Shown one piece after another: positions 16,467 to 26,745 of a stretch of DNA of 64,000 nucleotides. Every line of letters starts with the position of its first letter. Positions within the stretch are counted from its first letter, which is position 1. Below the pieces are notes generated by a model. That model made no database searches and was not told where the DNA came from. It saw only the letters and a list, made by a program, of their open reading frames with translations. The stretch is from Phaeobacter sp. B1627 (GTDB lineage: Bacteria; Pseudomonadota; Alphaproteobacteria; Rhodobacterales; Rhodobacteraceae), in the NCBI RefSeq assembly GCF_006265095.1, contig NZ_VCNK01000022.1, positions 62,001-126,000 of the forward strand, given 5' to 3'. The position numbers were made by a program, and so were the translations under genes.

Positions 16467-16775
16467 TCAGGAAGAAAGCTCTGAACCGCGCGGGCGAAAC
16501 GGGATGATCTCGGCGGATTGACCGCGCCCCAAGGTCTCCTCCAGAAGCTGCAGCGCGCTGGCATTGGGTTTGAGCCCGCCGTCCGGCCGATAGATGGCCC
16601 GCGCCTTGGCCCGCAGCATTTCACGGGTTTCCTGTGGGCTCATGCGGGTCAGCTCTTGTTCATGCTCGCGCATTGCCGAGACAAGAAAGGAGTTCACCTC
16701 CGTCATCGTTTCCAGCGCATCCAGCTGCTTGTCCAATGCGGTCATGGCACGCGTCAACTCGTTACGTCCGCTCAT
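16467..16775 (-). CDS. hypothetical small helical protein
   Basis: This 102-residue protein is mostly charged and helical (LTRAMTALDKQLDALETM, then REHEQELTRMSPQETREML). It has no membrane segment. The start at ATG 16775 is preceded by GGGGGT; a GTG two codons upstream is possible. I do not recognise a family. It lies between the lipoprotein gene and rpoD, separated from rpoD by a terminator. Confidence 0.55.
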   Translation of the reverse strand: MSGRNELTRAMTALDKQLDALETMTEVNSFLVSAMREHEQELTRMSPQETREMLRAKARAIYRPDGGLKPNASALQLLEETLGRGQSAEIIPFRPRGSELSS

Positions 16776-16967
16776 CGTCACCCCCGGTTCTGTCTGGTCA
16801 AAGCGATCACACTCACCCAGGACAGGATAATTCTTTGAAAACTTTATTCAACACGCAGATTGGCCGGTTGGTTAACACCAAAAGGCGCAGACCCGTTCCC
16901 GGCACGCGAGACCGGAGGTTCAGGCGCGACATGATTTGGTAGACCTGGGCCGCTGGGAGAAGGAACG

Positions 16968-17002
16968 AAAAAGCGCCCCGAACTCAATCCGGGGCGCCTT
17001 TG
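16968..17002 (-). terminator. rho-independent terminator after rpoD
   Basis: GCGCCCCG (16973-16980) pairs with CGGGGCGC (16990-16997) around a 9-base loop. On the minus strand the stem is followed by TTTTTCG, as expected for the end of rpoD. Confidence 0.82.
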
Positions 17003-17059
17003 AAACCTTGGTCTGATGCAGGCGGAGCCAGCCCGGAAAACCGGGGGCCGCCTTGGGTG

Positions 17060-19054
17060 CTATTGGTCGAGGAAGCTGCGCAGTTTGCGCGACCGGCTCG
17101 GGTGTTTCAGCTTGCGCAGGGCCTTGGCCTCGATCTGACGGATACGCTCACGGGTCACCGAGAACTGCTGGCCCACTTCTTCCAGCGTGTGGTCGGTGTT
17201 CATGCCAATGCCAAACCGCATCCGCAAAACACGCTCCTCGCGGGGGGTCAGGCTCGCCAGAACCCGGGTGGTGGTTTCCTTGAGGTTTTCCTGAATGGCG
17301 CTGTCCAGCGGCAGCACAGCATTCTTGTCCTCGATGAAATCGCCCAGCTGGCTGTCTTCTTCGTCGCCAATCGGCGTTTCCAGAGAGATCGGCTCCTTGG
17401 CGATCTTCATCACCTTGCGGACTTTTTCCAGCGGCATCTGCAGCTTTTCAGCCAGCTCTTCCGGCGTCGGCTCGCGGCCGATCTCATGCAGCATCTGGCG
17501 CCCGGTCCGGACCAGTTTGTTGATCGTCTCGATCATGTGAACCGGGATCCGGATAGTCCGGGCCTGATCCGCAATCGAGCGGGTGATCGCCTGACGGATC
17601 CACCATGTGGCATAGGTCGAGAATTTGTACCCGCGACGGTATTCGAACTTGTCCACCGCCTTCATCAGGCCGATGTTGCCTTCCTGAATGAGATCCAGGA
17701 ACTGCAGGCCGCGGTTAGTGTATTTCTTGGCGATCGAAATCACGAGACGCAAGTTCGCCTCGACCATTTCCTTCTTCGCCTGACGGGCTTCTTTTTCGCC
17801 TTTTTGCACCTGCTGCACGATACGGCGGAATTCCGAAATATCGAGACCCACGTATTGGCCGACCTGCGCCATATCTGCCCGCAGTTCTTCGACCTTCTCG
17901 GTGGAGCGTTCGATGAACATCTGCCAGCCCCGACCCGGCTTTTCCCCCATATCGGACAACCAGTTGGGGTCCAGCTCGCGTCCCCGGTAGGCGTCAACGA
18001 ACTCCTTGCGGTTGATCCGGGCCTGATCGGCGAGTTTGACCATCGCGCTGTCGATCTGCATCACACGGCGGTTGATGCCATAGAGCTGGTCAATCAGGGC
18101 TTCGATCCGGTTGTTGTGAAGATGCAGCCCGTTCACCAGCTCCACGATCTCGGAGCGCAGCTGCTGATACTTGGCTTCATCCGACGCCGAGAAGGAGCCA
18201 TCCTCATTCAGCGTTGCCGAGATCCGCAGATCCTGCATTTCCGACAACATCGCGAAATCATTGGAAATCCGTTCCAGAGTTTCCAGAACGCGGTCCTTCA
18301 GCGCGGCCTCCATGGCAGCGAGGGACATATTGGCCTGATCGTCCTCATCCTCATCATCGTCATTGTTGAGGATCGGGTTGCCGTCGGCGTCCAGCTCGGG
18401 ACTGTCTTCTTTGCTTTTCTCCGGCGTGGCGGCACTTACCGCCGACGGATCGACCACCGGCTGTTCGACGCCACCTTCTTCGTCCATCTGATTGCCAAAG
18501 GTGGCTTCCAGATCGATCACATCCCGCAACAGGATGTCTTCGGACAGAAGTTCGTCGTGCCAGATCGTAATCGCCTGAAAGGTCAAGGGGCTCTCACAGA
18601 GCCCAAGGATCATCGTGTTGCGACCCGCCTCGATGCGCTTGGCGATGGCAATTTCGCCTTCGCGCGACAGCAATTCGACGGACCCCATCTCGCGCAGATA
18701 CATCCGCACCGGATCATCGGTACGATCGAGTTTTTCGGCCTGCGCGCCCGCGACAGAGACTTCGCGATTGGTCTCGGCAGAGACCAGTTCGGTGGAGCCT
18801 TTGTTCTCCTCTTCCTCGGCCTCTTCGTCCTCGATGATGTTGATGCCCATCTCCGACAGCATGGACATGACATCCTCGATCTGTTCGGAGGAGACCTGAT
18901 CCGGCGGCAGAACCTGATTGAGCTGATCGTAGGTGATGTAGCCCTTCTCACGGGCTTCGGCGATCATCTTCTTGACCTGGGCCTGGCTCATGTCGAGCGA
19001 AATTTCGGCGTCCTGATCGTCAGGCTTGCGGTCATCAGTATCTTTGGCGGCCAT
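17060..19054 (-). CDS. rpoD: RNA polymerase primary sigma factor RpoD (sigma-70)
   Basis: This 664-residue protein is the housekeeping sigma factor. It has an N-terminal region 1.1 (about 25-80), an acidic spacer with a long Asp/Glu run around residues 220-240, and region 1.2 ([11 protein letters not shown]). Regions 2.1-2.4 include [20 protein letters not shown] for -10 recognition. Region 4.2 ([27 protein letters not shown]) contacts the -35 element. It follows dnaG in the same direction, the classical dnaG-rpoD pair, with a 167-base gap that probably holds its own promoter. Confidence 0.98.
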   Translation of the reverse strand: MAAKDTDDRKPDDQDAEISLDMSQAQVKKMIAEAREKGYITYDQLNQVLPPDQVSSEQIEDVMSMLSEMGINIIEDEEAEEEENKGSTELVSAETNREVSVAGAQAEKLDRTDDPVRMYLREMGSVELLSREGEIAIAKRIEAGRNTMILGLCESPLTFQAITIWHDELLSEDILLRDVIDLEATFGNQMDEEGGVEQPVVDPSAVSAATPEKSKEDSPELDADGNPILNNDDDEDEDDQANMSLAAMEAALKDRVLETLERISNDFAMLSEMQDLRISATLNEDGSFSASDEAKYQQLRSEIVELVNGLHLHNNRIEALIDQLYGINRRVMQIDSAMVKLADQARINRKEFVDAYRGRELDPNWLSDMGEKPGRGWQMFIERSTEKVEELRADMAQVGQYVGLDISEFRRIVQQVQKGEKEARQAKKEMVEANLRLVISIAKKYTNRGLQFLDLIQEGNIGLMKAVDKFEYRRGYKFSTYATWWIRQAITRSIADQARTIRIPVHMIETINKLVRTGRQMLHEIGREPTPEELAEKLQMPLEKVRKVMKIAKEPISLETPIGDEEDSQLGDFIEDKNAVLPLDSAIQENLKETTTRVLASLTPREERVLRMRFGIGMNTDHTLEEVGQQFSVTRERIRQIEAKALRKLKHPSRSRKLRSFLDQ

Positions 19055-19221
19055 TCATTGCTCCTCTAAGGGGCTGCGGGCGATTCGGGTGGATCGAATC
19101 ATTAGTGCGGTCTTGTGATTCGTCACCCCGTTTACCCAATTTTTCTTTGCGCTTCTTTAGCAAAACGTCATTTCGCGGCGTGGCGGCCACAGTCGGGCAC
19201 GTCAGAACCGCTTCCATTCAG

Positions 19222-21231
19222 TTATTTTTCGCTGAAGCCGATTCGGTTGAGCAGGGCGCCAAAGGCATCGCGCTCATCCCTGTTGAGCCGCGCACCGTTC
19301 TCGCCCACATCATATGTCGCCTTGTCCTCATTCTCGCTGCGAACAGCCCGGTTGCGGGCCTCTGCCGCCTGACGCAACCGCCAGGTCAGGGCCTCATCGG
19401 CGAGACTATCCAGATCCTCCTCGGCCTCCGCCAGTTCAGCATTGAGCCCCGCCATGCTCTCGAGTTTCGCGAATTCCTCGGCCAGAGTGAGGCTGGCCAT
19501 TTCCAGATCGCCGGGTTTGCGCACGCAGGGACTGATTGCCACATGGCGCAGGGCCATCAGGTTTTCAAGGGCATCAGGCCCGAGAGCATACGTAATTTCA
19601 TCGCGAAGTCGCTCTGGTGCATCAATGCCGTGACGCAATACGAGGTCACGCAGGTGGGCATGATCGGGATCCCGGCACTGCATGCGTTCGAGGTTGATCT
19701 CGAACTCCGGGATGACGGTCGGCGTTGTCAGGGCCGTGGCCAGGATCACGGCCTCACGCACCCGGGCAAAGTCCTGATCCTCGGCCGCGGCCACGATCGA
19801 TGACCGCGTGGTCGCGCGCGGCGATGGCGGCGCCGCCCATGGCATGCGGGCGCCATCGCGAAACCCGCTCTGGGATCGGGAGCGCGGTTTGTATCCCCCC
19901 TGACGTGTCTCATAGCCGGAGCCCCCCTGCCGCGCGCCGCCCCGGTTGCCCCGAAAGAGCTGGAACCGCAGTTCCTTGAGATCCTCGGCATAGTGCTGGC
20001 GAATTGACGGATCGCGGATCAGCTTGATCTTCTCACGCAACGACTTGTCCAGCGCGGCCTTGCGTTCGGGGCTGTCAAAGACCCGGCCTTCGGTTTCTCG
20101 CTGCCACAACAGCCGCACCATCGGGATCGCCTGATCCAACACCGTCTGCACGGCCCCGGCCCCTTCCGCGCGGATCAGATCGTCAGGATCCTTGCCGTCG
20201 GGCATGACGGCAAACCGCAGGGACTTGCCCGCTTCCAGCAAGGGCAGCGCCATGTCAATCAGACGCATCGCCGCCCGCACGCCGGCCGTGTCACCATCCA
20301 GCGCGATGATCGGCTCATCCGAAATCCGCCACAGCAATTGCAGCTGGCTGTCGGTGACGGCTGTTCCCAGCGGAGCCACAGAAGACGCGAACCCCGCCTC
20401 GGACAGCGCAATCACATCCATGTAGCCTTCCGCCACCACCAATGTGCTGCCGCGTCCGGAGGCCGCACGCGCAGGGCCGTGGTTATACAGGTTGCGCCCC
20501 TTGTCGAACAGCTCCGTCTCGGGCGAGTTCAGATATTTGGCGTTGTCGTTCGGATCCATCGCCCGCCCGCCAAAGGCAATGGCCCGCCCCCGCGCATCGC
20601 GGATCGGAAACATGATCCGGTTGCGAAACGTATCATAGGGTTTCTTGCCCTTGCTCGAAGGCTTTGCCAGCCCCGCCCCAAGGATCAGATCATCAGCGAC
20701 GCCCTTGCCTTTCAAGGCATCCCAAAGATGCTGCCAGCCATCAGGCGCAAAACCGATTTCCCAGCGCTCCAGCGCCTCAGCACTCAGTCCCCGCCGCGAC
20801 AGATAGGCCCGCGCCTCGCTTGCCGCCTGCGTGTTCAGCTGGAGGCGGAAAAACCGCACCGCCTGCTCCATGACGTCCGCAAGCTGCGTGCGCCGATCCT
20901 GCTTCTCGGCCGCCTTCGGATCACGTTTCGGCATCTCCAGCCCGGCTTCGCCCGCGAGGATTTCCACCGCCTCCATGAAAGAGACATTCTCGGTCTCCTG
21001 CACGAATTTCAGGGCATCTCCCTTGGCGTGACAGCCAAAGCAGTAGTAAAATCCCTTGCGGTCATCCACATGAAAAGACGCCGTTTTCTCGTGATGGAAC
21101 GGACAGGGCGACCACAGGTCTCCCTTGCCTGGCTGGCTCTTGCGCTGGTCCCACATGACCTTTCGCCCGACAACGTCAGACAGGCTGACGCGGGTGCGCA
21201 GTTCATCCAGGAATCCAGGAGGCAGAGACAT
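19222..21231 (-). CDS. dnaG: DNA primase
   Basis: DnaG lays RNA primers for replication. The 669 residues include the N-terminal zinc-binding domain (Cys43, His46, Cys64, Cys67 within CPFHHEK and FYYCFGCH) and the TOPRIM core (VVAEGYMDVIAL, ALDGDTAGVRA). A C-terminal helicase-binding region follows a Gly/Arg/Ser-rich linker. It starts MSLPPGFLDELRTRVSLSDVV, the canonical opening. rpoD follows. Confidence 0.97.
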   Translation of the reverse strand: MSLPPGFLDELRTRVSLSDVVGRKVMWDQRKSQPGKGDLWSPCPFHHEKTASFHVDDRKGFYYCFGCHAKGDALKFVQETENVSFMEAVEILAGEAGLEMPKRDPKAAEKQDRRTQLADVMEQAVRFFRLQLNTQAASEARAYLSRRGLSAEALERWEIGFAPDGWQHLWDALKGKGVADDLILGAGLAKPSSKGKKPYDTFRNRIMFPIRDARGRAIAFGGRAMDPNDNAKYLNSPETELFDKGRNLYNHGPARAASGRGSTLVVAEGYMDVIALSEAGFASSVAPLGTAVTDSQLQLLWRISDEPIIALDGDTAGVRAAMRLIDMALPLLEAGKSLRFAVMPDGKDPDDLIRAEGAGAVQTVLDQAIPMVRLLWQRETEGRVFDSPERKAALDKSLREKIKLIRDPSIRQHYAEDLKELRFQLFRGNRGGARQGGSGYETRQGGYKPRSRSQSGFRDGARMPWAAPPSPRATTRSSIVAAAEDQDFARVREAVILATALTTPTVIPEFEINLERMQCRDPDHAHLRDLVLRHGIDAPERLRDEITYALGPDALENLMALRHVAISPCVRKPGDLEMASLTLAEEFAKLESMAGLNAELAEAEEDLDSLADEALTWRLRQAAEARNRAVRSENEDKATYDVGENGARLNRDERDAFGALLNRIGFSEK

Positions 21232-21256
21232 ATCGGGGTCCGATCAATCAGGCACT

Positions 21257-21616
21257 TCAGTTGTCGGCAAGGTTCTTCTTCATGGTCTGGATCTGCTCCC
21301 AGTTCTCAAGACATTGCGCCTCGAACACCTCTCCGAGGTCATATTGTTTCAGATCGCGCCGCTTCATCTGATAGACATGCGCTGTCAGTTGCGGAATGGC
21401 ATTGGAGAAATTTGCAGGCCAGTCCGGCGATGTCGCACGGATCGTATCCTCGACCTGGGCCTGCGGCACCCGGTCCAGCCGCGCCTGCTGTACGGCGGAC
21501 ATCACCTGGCCCTGGTATTTGCAGCTGTCCTCCTTGCCGAGATCGGCGTCAGCCAGAACAGATGTGGCACTCAGGGGCGCCGCCACAAGCGCGGCAGCAA
21601 GGATCTTGCGGATCAT
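21257..21616 (-). CDS. secreted hypothetical protein
   Basis: This 119-residue protein begins with a clear signal peptide (MIRKILAAALVAAPLSATSVLA, cleavage near residue 22). The mature part of about 97 residues has two cysteines (DSCKYQGQ and EAQCLENW) and is helix-rich. Small periplasmic proteins with this pattern are common in Rhodobacterales, with no known function. It lies 25 bases upstream of dnaG on the same strand and 38 bases downstream of soxG. Confidence 0.75.
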   Translation of the reverse strand: MIRKILAAALVAAPLSATSVLADADLGKEDSCKYQGQVMSAVQQARLDRVPQAQVEDTIRATSPDWPANFSNAIPQLTAHVYQMKRRDLKQYDLGEVFEAQCLENWEQIQTMKKNLADN

Positions 21617-21654
21617 AGATCAGCTCCGGAATCAGTTTCGAGATTCCTGCCAAT

Positions 21655-22200
21655 CTAGCCCCGTGCCGCCACGGCTTCCATGGCTGTTTTGACATCGTGA
21701 ACAAGCGTTTCGGCGAACGAGCGGAACACCATGATTTGAAAGGATTTTGCTGACACCCGCGTGAGCGACGCCATCATGTGCCGCAGTTCGGTGCGCGCCG
21801 TATGGCCCGGTTGGAACACCCGAGGGCGCAGATCCACCGGCACCAGACGGGCCAACACATCCTCTGCCCGGTCGCCGTCCAGCCGCACCACGGCCCAGCC
21901 ATCGCTGATATCGGTCAACGCCGCGTGCGCCGCCAACCCGGGCTGGGCGTCGGGCCCCATCAACACCGCCTGCCTCCGACCGAACCAAACCGCGCGCGCC
22001 TCCCCGGAGCCAGTGGTCCGGTTCGGGGCCGGAAAGGCCAGCCCATGCGCCGCGTCCATCGCCGCGCTCAGGGCCGCCTCCTGCCCCGCGTAGGGCGCAA
22101 TCAGCGTCAATGTGGTTGGCGGCTCCTCGCGCAGGGTAAAACCGCCGACGGTCGCGGGCAGCAGCCCCTCACAGGGAGATTTCGCACTCAGATCATCCAC
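21655..22200 (-). CDS. soxG: sarcosine oxidase gamma subunit
   Basis: The small gamma subunit completes heterotetrameric sarcosine oxidase and packs against the alpha subunit's aminomethyltransferase domain. The 181 residues include SAKSPCEGLLP near the start and the typical ISDGWAVVRLDGDRAEDVLARLVPVDL core. The GTG at 22200 is chosen because it overlaps the soxA stop (GTGGATGA), giving translational coupling and the family N-terminus. It is the last gene of the sox operon. Confidence 0.9.
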   Translation of the reverse strand: MDDLSAKSPCEGLLPATVGGFTLREEPPTTLTLIAPYAGQEAALSAAMDAAHGLAFPAPNRTTGSGEARAVWFGRRQAVLMGPDAQPGLAAHAALTDISDGWAVVRLDGDRAEDVLARLVPVDLRPRVFQPGHTARTELRHMMASLTRVSAKSFQIMVFRSFAETLVHDVKTAMEAVAARG

Positions 22201-25138
22201 GGACACGCCCTCCCTCAGGATCAAAAAACACCGGGTTCACAACCTCGCACAGCGTATCAATGCCCCGCGTGTGATCGACCAGCCGGACGGTGTCTCCCAT
22301 CCGGTCCCGTCCGGCCGACAGCATGGCCAACCCGATCATGTGACCCAGCGTCGGCGAGAACCCGACCGAGGTCACATACCCCAGATCATTGACCCGCTCG
22401 ACCGAGGCGTCGGGGTCAAACAGATGCGCCCCGGCACTGATGTCCTGGGCCGCGCCCGCAGGCTTGAGCCCGACAAGCTGCATCCGGTCTTCATCCATCA
22501 AGCCTGCACGCTCCGACAGAGCCTTGCCCCAGCATGACTTTTTCTTTGATATCAGCCCCTGCATGCCAAGGTCAAAAGCCGTCACAGTTCCGTTGATTTC
22601 TGCGTGGGTGATGAACCCCTTCTCGATCCGCAGAACATTGAGCGCCTCCATACCATATGCCCCACCGCCAAGGCGCTCGGCCTGCGCGACCAGCGCCCGG
22701 TAAAGCGCATCGCCGTAGCGCGCCGGAACGGCGATCTCATAGGCGTGCTCGCCCGAAAAGGAGATCCGGAACAAGCGGCCCCGGACCCCTTTGACCGTGA
22801 TCTCGCCGCAGGCCATGAACGGCCAGCTGTCGCCATTCACTGTTTCCTCGACCAATCCGTCAACGAGTGCGCGCGCCTTGGGGCCCGCGATGGCAAACTG
22901 CGCCCAATGATCCGTCACCGAGGTGAACCGCACATCAAGATCGGGACGGACAACTTGGGTCAGAAACTCCAGATGTGCCATGACCTGTCCCGCCGCTGCG
23001 GTGGTGGTGGTCATGACGTAGTGATCCTCGCCCAGCCGCGCGGTGGTGCCATCATCCATGACAAAACCATCCTCGCGCAGCATCAAACCATAGCGGACCC
23101 GGCCGATTTTCAGGGTGGAGAACATGTTGGTATAGACCAGATCCAGCAGTCTGGCCGCATCGCGCCCCTTGATGTCGATCTTGCCGAGCGTCGAGACATC
23201 GCAGACGCCCACCGCATTGCGCACCATCATGACCTCGCGATCACAGGACTGCCGCCAGTTCGTCTCCCCCTGCTTGGGGAAATAGCTGGCCCGATACCAG
23301 AGCCCCACCTCGGTGTTGGACGCGCCCTGCTCCAATCCCGCCGCGTGGCTTGTCAGGTAGCGCCGTGGCTTGAACCCCTGCCCTTCGCCCCCCGCTCCCA
23401 TCGCGGCAATCGAGGTCGGCACGAAAGGAGGGCGGAAGCTGGTGACTCCCGTCTCTGGAATGCTGCGACCGGTTGCATCGGCCAGCACCGCAAGGGCCGC
23501 CACGTTGGAATTCTTGCCCTGATCTGTCGCCATTCCCTGTGTGGTGTAGCGCTTCATATGCTCCACCGAGCGGAAATTTTCCGTCGCGGCCTGAGTGACG
23601 TCCTTGACCGTGACATCATTCTGGAAATCCAGCCACGCGCGCCCCTTGCCCGGCACGGCCCAAAGCGGGCTGATCCGATAGACCTCCTCCGAGGCCACCG
23701 GCAGAGGCGGCACCTGTGCTTTCAGACCGAGATCTGCCAGAGCGGCCCTTGCAGCCGCCGCCCCTTCGCGCAGGGCACCGCCGGTGGAGAAGACACCATT
23801 GGCCGCCCCGGCCACCTGCATCCCCGGCACCACCCCGGCAACCGGCACAAAGGCCGCCAGCTCCCGGTTCCAGCGGGGGCGTCCATTCATGTGACAGGTC
23901 AGATGGACCGACGGGTTCCAGCCCCCGGACATCGCGAGGCAATCTGTCTGGATTTTCTCCTCACCCCGAACGCTGCGCACGGTGACGCTCTGCAGTCGGC
24001 GGCGCCCGGCCGTATCACAAACCACGGCCCCCTTGATCACCGGAAAGCCGGTGCCATCCGGCGCATCGTGGCGGCTGTCGACCACAGCGGTCACATGGAC
24101 CCCGGCGGCCAGCAGATCGCGGGCGGTCCGATGGGCGTCGTCATTATTGGCAAAAACCGTGATCCGCTCCCCCGCTGCCACGCCCCACCGGTTGAGATAT
24201 GCGCGCACGGCACCTGCGGTCATGATCCCCGGTCGGTCATTGTTGGGAAATGCAACCGGTCGCTCGATTGCCCCTGCCGCCAGCACCGACGCCTTGGCTG
24301 CGATCCGCCAGAAACACTCACGCGGACGGTGCGCGGTCTTCAGTGATTGACTTGGTGGCAAGTGATGCGACACCCGCTCCAGCGCCGAAAATGTGCCCTG
24401 ATCATAGGCGCCCGTGATCGCCGTGCGGGTCATCAGGCGGACGTTGTCCAGCGCCTCCAACTCGGCAATCACCTCTGCCGCCCAGACATGGGCAGGCCTG
24501 CCATCGATTTCTTCAACCTCAGCCAGCAAGCGCCCGCCCATGCGGCTGTCCTCTTCCGCGAGGATGACATCGGCACCCGCGCGCGCGCCAGTCAGTGCCG
24601 CCATCAGCCCCGCAGGCCCCGATCCGATCACCAGAAGATCGCAAAACGCAAAGGCTTTCTCATAGACGTCCGTATTGGGTGTTCCGGACAAAGCACCCAG
24701 CCCCGCAGCGCGGCGAATGATGGGCTCATAGAGCTTTTCCCAAAACGGCGCGGGCCACATGAAGGTCTTGTAGTAAAATCCTGCCCCCAGAAAGGGTGCG
24801 GCCAGATCGTTTACGGCCATCACGTCCCGGTCCACGGAAGGCCAGCAGTTCTGACTGCGCGCCACCAGCCCTTCGAATATGTCCTGCTGGGTCGCCCGGA
24901 TATTGGGATCCCCCGCCGCGCCTTCACCAACGGTCACAAGGGCATTGGGCTCTTCCGATCCTGCGGTCAGTATGCCCCGCGGACGGTGATACTTGAACGA
25001 TCGCGCGACCAGATGCACATCATTTGCCAGCAGAGCCGAGGCCAGCGTATCGCCTTCCACTCCCATATAGTGTTTGCCGTTGAACGAAAAACTGACCGGA
25101 CGATTTCCCATCCCATGCCCCAGGCCCGAGATCCTCAT
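22193..25138 (-). CDS. soxA: sarcosine oxidase alpha subunit
   Basis: The 981-residue alpha subunit binds NAD+ and tetrahydrofolate and helps convert sarcosine to glycine plus methylene-tetrahydrofolate. An N-terminal ferredoxin-like segment (FNGKHYMGVEGDTLASALLAN) leads into a FAD/NAD-type domain with VIGSGPAGLMAA near residue 170. The C-terminal third is an aminomethyltransferase (GcvT)-like domain with YRASYFPKQGETNW and YGMEALNVLRIEKGF. Its ATG overlaps the soxD stop by four bases (ATGA). Confidence 0.96.
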   Translation of the reverse strand: MRISGLGHGMGNRPVSFSFNGKHYMGVEGDTLASALLANDVHLVARSFKYHRPRGILTAGSEEPNALVTVGEGAAGDPNIRATQQDIFEGLVARSQNCWPSVDRDVMAVNDLAAPFLGAGFYYKTFMWPAPFWEKLYEPIIRRAAGLGALSGTPNTDVYEKAFAFCDLLVIGSGPAGLMAALTGARAGADVILAEEDSRMGGRLLAEVEEIDGRPAHVWAAEVIAELEALDNVRLMTRTAITGAYDQGTFSALERVSHHLPPSQSLKTAHRPRECFWRIAAKASVLAAGAIERPVAFPNNDRPGIMTAGAVRAYLNRWGVAAGERITVFANNDDAHRTARDLLAAGVHVTAVVDSRHDAPDGTGFPVIKGAVVCDTAGRRRLQSVTVRSVRGEEKIQTDCLAMSGGWNPSVHLTCHMNGRPRWNRELAAFVPVAGVVPGMQVAGAANGVFSTGGALREGAAAARAALADLGLKAQVPPLPVASEEVYRISPLWAVPGKGRAWLDFQNDVTVKDVTQAATENFRSVEHMKRYTTQGMATDQGKNSNVAALAVLADATGRSIPETGVTSFRPPFVPTSIAAMGAGGEGQGFKPRRYLTSHAAGLEQGASNTEVGLWYRASYFPKQGETNWRQSCDREVMMVRNAVGVCDVSTLGKIDIKGRDAARLLDLVYTNMFSTLKIGRVRYGLMLREDGFVMDDGTTARLGEDHYVMTTTTAAAGQVMAHLEFLTQVVRPDLDVRFTSVTDHWAQFAIAGPKARALVDGLVEETVNGDSWPFMACGEITVKGVRGRLFRISFSGEHAYEIAVPARYGDALYRALVAQAERLGGGAYGMEALNVLRIEKGFITHAEINGTVTAFDLGMQGLISKKKSCWGKALSERAGLMDEDRMQLVGLKPAGAAQDISAGAHLFDPDASVERVNDLGYVTSVGFSPTLGHMIGLAMLSAGRDRMGDTVRLVDHTRGIDTLCEVVNPVFFDPEGGRVRG

Positions 25139-25425
25139 GGCTCCACCTCCGTTTCCGGCGCAGGCATCGCAAGATCCGCATCCTCAGCCAGGACCGACCC
25201 AAGCATCTCATGGGTTGCGGTGTTCCGGGTGACCTGAACCCAGGCGCCACAGCCCATCTCGTGATGCCAAAGCTCGGCCAACGACCCGGCCGGATTCAGA
25301 CGCAGGTGAACCTGAGCGTGCCAGGCCTCGATCCCGGCCTCCAGTGCCGGCGCTCCAAGCGCGGCACCCCGATATGTGAACTCGCGACGATCCCGCTCGC
25401 CGCAGATCGGACAGGTGATCCTCAT
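25135..25425 (-). CDS. soxD: sarcosine oxidase delta subunit
   Basis: The 96-residue zinc-binding delta subunit opens MRITCPICGERDRREF, with Cys5 and Cys8 as ligands. Other ligands probably come from the HHEMGCGAWVQVTRNT stretch. The start at 25425 keeps this N-terminus; GAAAGGG upstream serves as ribosome site and overlaps a dispersed repeat element. It overlaps soxA. Confidence 0.94.
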   Translation of the reverse strand: MRITCPICGERDRREFTYRGAALGAPALEAGIEAWHAQVHLRLNPAGSLAELWHHEMGCGAWVQVTRNTATHEMLGSVLAEDADLAMPAPETEVEP

Positions 25426-25435
25426 GACCGGCGCC

Positions 25436-25468
25436 CTTTCATCTTTTCCCAAATACCTCCGCCGGAGG
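25436..25468 (-). repeat. dispersed element, copy B, between soxB and soxD
   Basis: On the minus strand a CCTCC-GGC-GGAGG palindrome is followed by GAGGTATTT, three bases and AAAAGATGAAA. The sequence matches copies A (13631) and C (38239). Here its end also supplies the soxD ribosome-binding site. Confidence 0.6.
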
Positions 25469-25491
25469 CTCCTGTGACCCGCGCCAGACGC

Positions 25492-26745
25492 TCAGTGCAG
25501 ATTATGTTGCGCACCGGTTCCCTCCTCATCCATCAGCCCATAGCCGCTGCGAAACCGATCCAGCCGGAACCGGGCGGCAGCTTCATGCGGGCGATCCGTG
25601 GCGATCAGATGGGCAAAGCAGTGGCCCGAGGCCGGTGTTGCCTTGAACCCGCCATAGCACCAGCCGGCGTTCAGATAGAGCCCCTCGACAGGCGTGTGAT
25701 CAATAATGGGCGACCCGTCGGGCGTCATATCCATAATCCCTCCCCAGCTCCGCAGCAGCCGTGCCTTGGTCAGGGCGGGCACCATTGCCGCGATGGTTTC
25801 CATCGTATGTTCCGCCATCGGCAGGTTCCCGCGCGCCGCGTAGGAGCTGTAGAAATCCAGATAGCTGCCGAACACCAGCCCCCCCTTGTCGGATTGGCTG
25901 ATGTAGAGATGCCCCTCGGCAAAGGTCACCACATGGTCGAGCACCGGCTTCAGACCTTCCGATACAAACGCCTGCAAAACATGGCTCTCGACCGGCAGGG
26001 TCAGCCCCGCCATTGCCGCCACCTGTCCGGAACGTCCCGCAGCCGCCAGCGCGACTTTTCTGGCCCGGATCGGACCGCGCGCGGTCTGAACCCCCACGAC
26101 CCTGCCGCCCTCTACATCGATACCTGTGACTTCACAATTCTTGATCAGGTCCACACCGAACTGATCCGCAGCGCGCGCATAGCCCCAGGCGACCGCATCA
26201 TGGCGCGCGGTCCCGGCGCGGCGCTGCAGCAGCGCGCCCATGATCGGAAACCGATTGTTGTCATAGTTGAGAAACGGCACCAGCTTCTTCAATTCATCTC
26301 GGTAGAGAATCTCGGCATCATCGCCCTGATTGACGATCGCATTGGCCCGGCGGATGGTCGCATCGCGCTGTCCGTCGTTGTGAAACAGATTGAGAATGCC
26401 GCGCTGCGACATCATCGCATTGTAGTTGAGATCCTGCTCCAACCCCTCCCACAGCTTCAGGGAGTGCGAATAAAACTCCGAATTGCCCGGCAGATAGTAG
26501 TTCGCACGCACGATGGTGGTGTTGCGGCCAACATTGCCGCCCCCAAGGTAGCCCTTTTCCAGCACGGCGATATTGCGAAGCCCATGCTCCTTGGCGAGGT
26601 AATATGCGGTGGCAAGCCCGTGTCCACCGCCGCCAATGATCACCACATCGTAATCCCGCTTTGGTTCAGGGTCGCGCCAATGGGGGCCCCAGCCCTTGTT
26701 GCCCGTCAGCCCTTCCTTCAGCACCCGCCAGCCTGAAAATCGCAT
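25492..26745 (-). CDS. soxB: sarcosine oxidase beta subunit
   Basis: The beta subunit carries the FAD site where sarcosine is oxidised, and covalent FMN at the interface with alpha. The 417 residues show the dinucleotide motif IIGGGGHGLATAYYLA (36-51). They also have NVGRNTTIVRANYY and a HDAVAWGYA motif (His182), the likely covalent FMN ligand by family analogy. The start follows GGGGAGA. It is the first gene of soxBDAG, and the upstream 320 bases hold a tandem repeat array. Confidence 0.96.
   Translation of the reverse strand: MRFSGWRVLKEGLTGNKGWGPHWRDPEPKRDYDVVIIGGGGHGLATAYYLAKEHGLRNIAVLEKGYLGGGNVGRNTTIVRANYYLPGNSEFYSHSLKLWEGLEQDLNYNAMMSQRGILNLFHNDGQRDATIRRANAIVNQGDDAEILYRDELKKLVPFLNYDNNRFPIMGALLQRRAGTARHDAVAWGYARAADQFGVDLIKNCEVTGIDVEGGRVVGVQTARGPIRARKVALAAAGRSGQVAAMAGLTLPVESHVLQAFVSEGLKPVLDHVVTFAEGHLYISQSDKGGLVFGSYLDFYSSYAARGNLPMAEHTMETIAAMVPALTKARLLRSWGGIMDMTPDGSPIIDHTPVEGLYLNAGWCYGGFKATPASGHCFAHLIATDRPHEAAARFRLDRFRSGYGLMDEEGTGAQHNLH

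Noticed and set aside
17000-19069. Long open frames antisense to rpoD, the BCCT transporter, soxA and others
   Set aside because: They mirror codon bias of the real genes on the opposite strand and have His/Arg/Gln-rich products without family resemblance.
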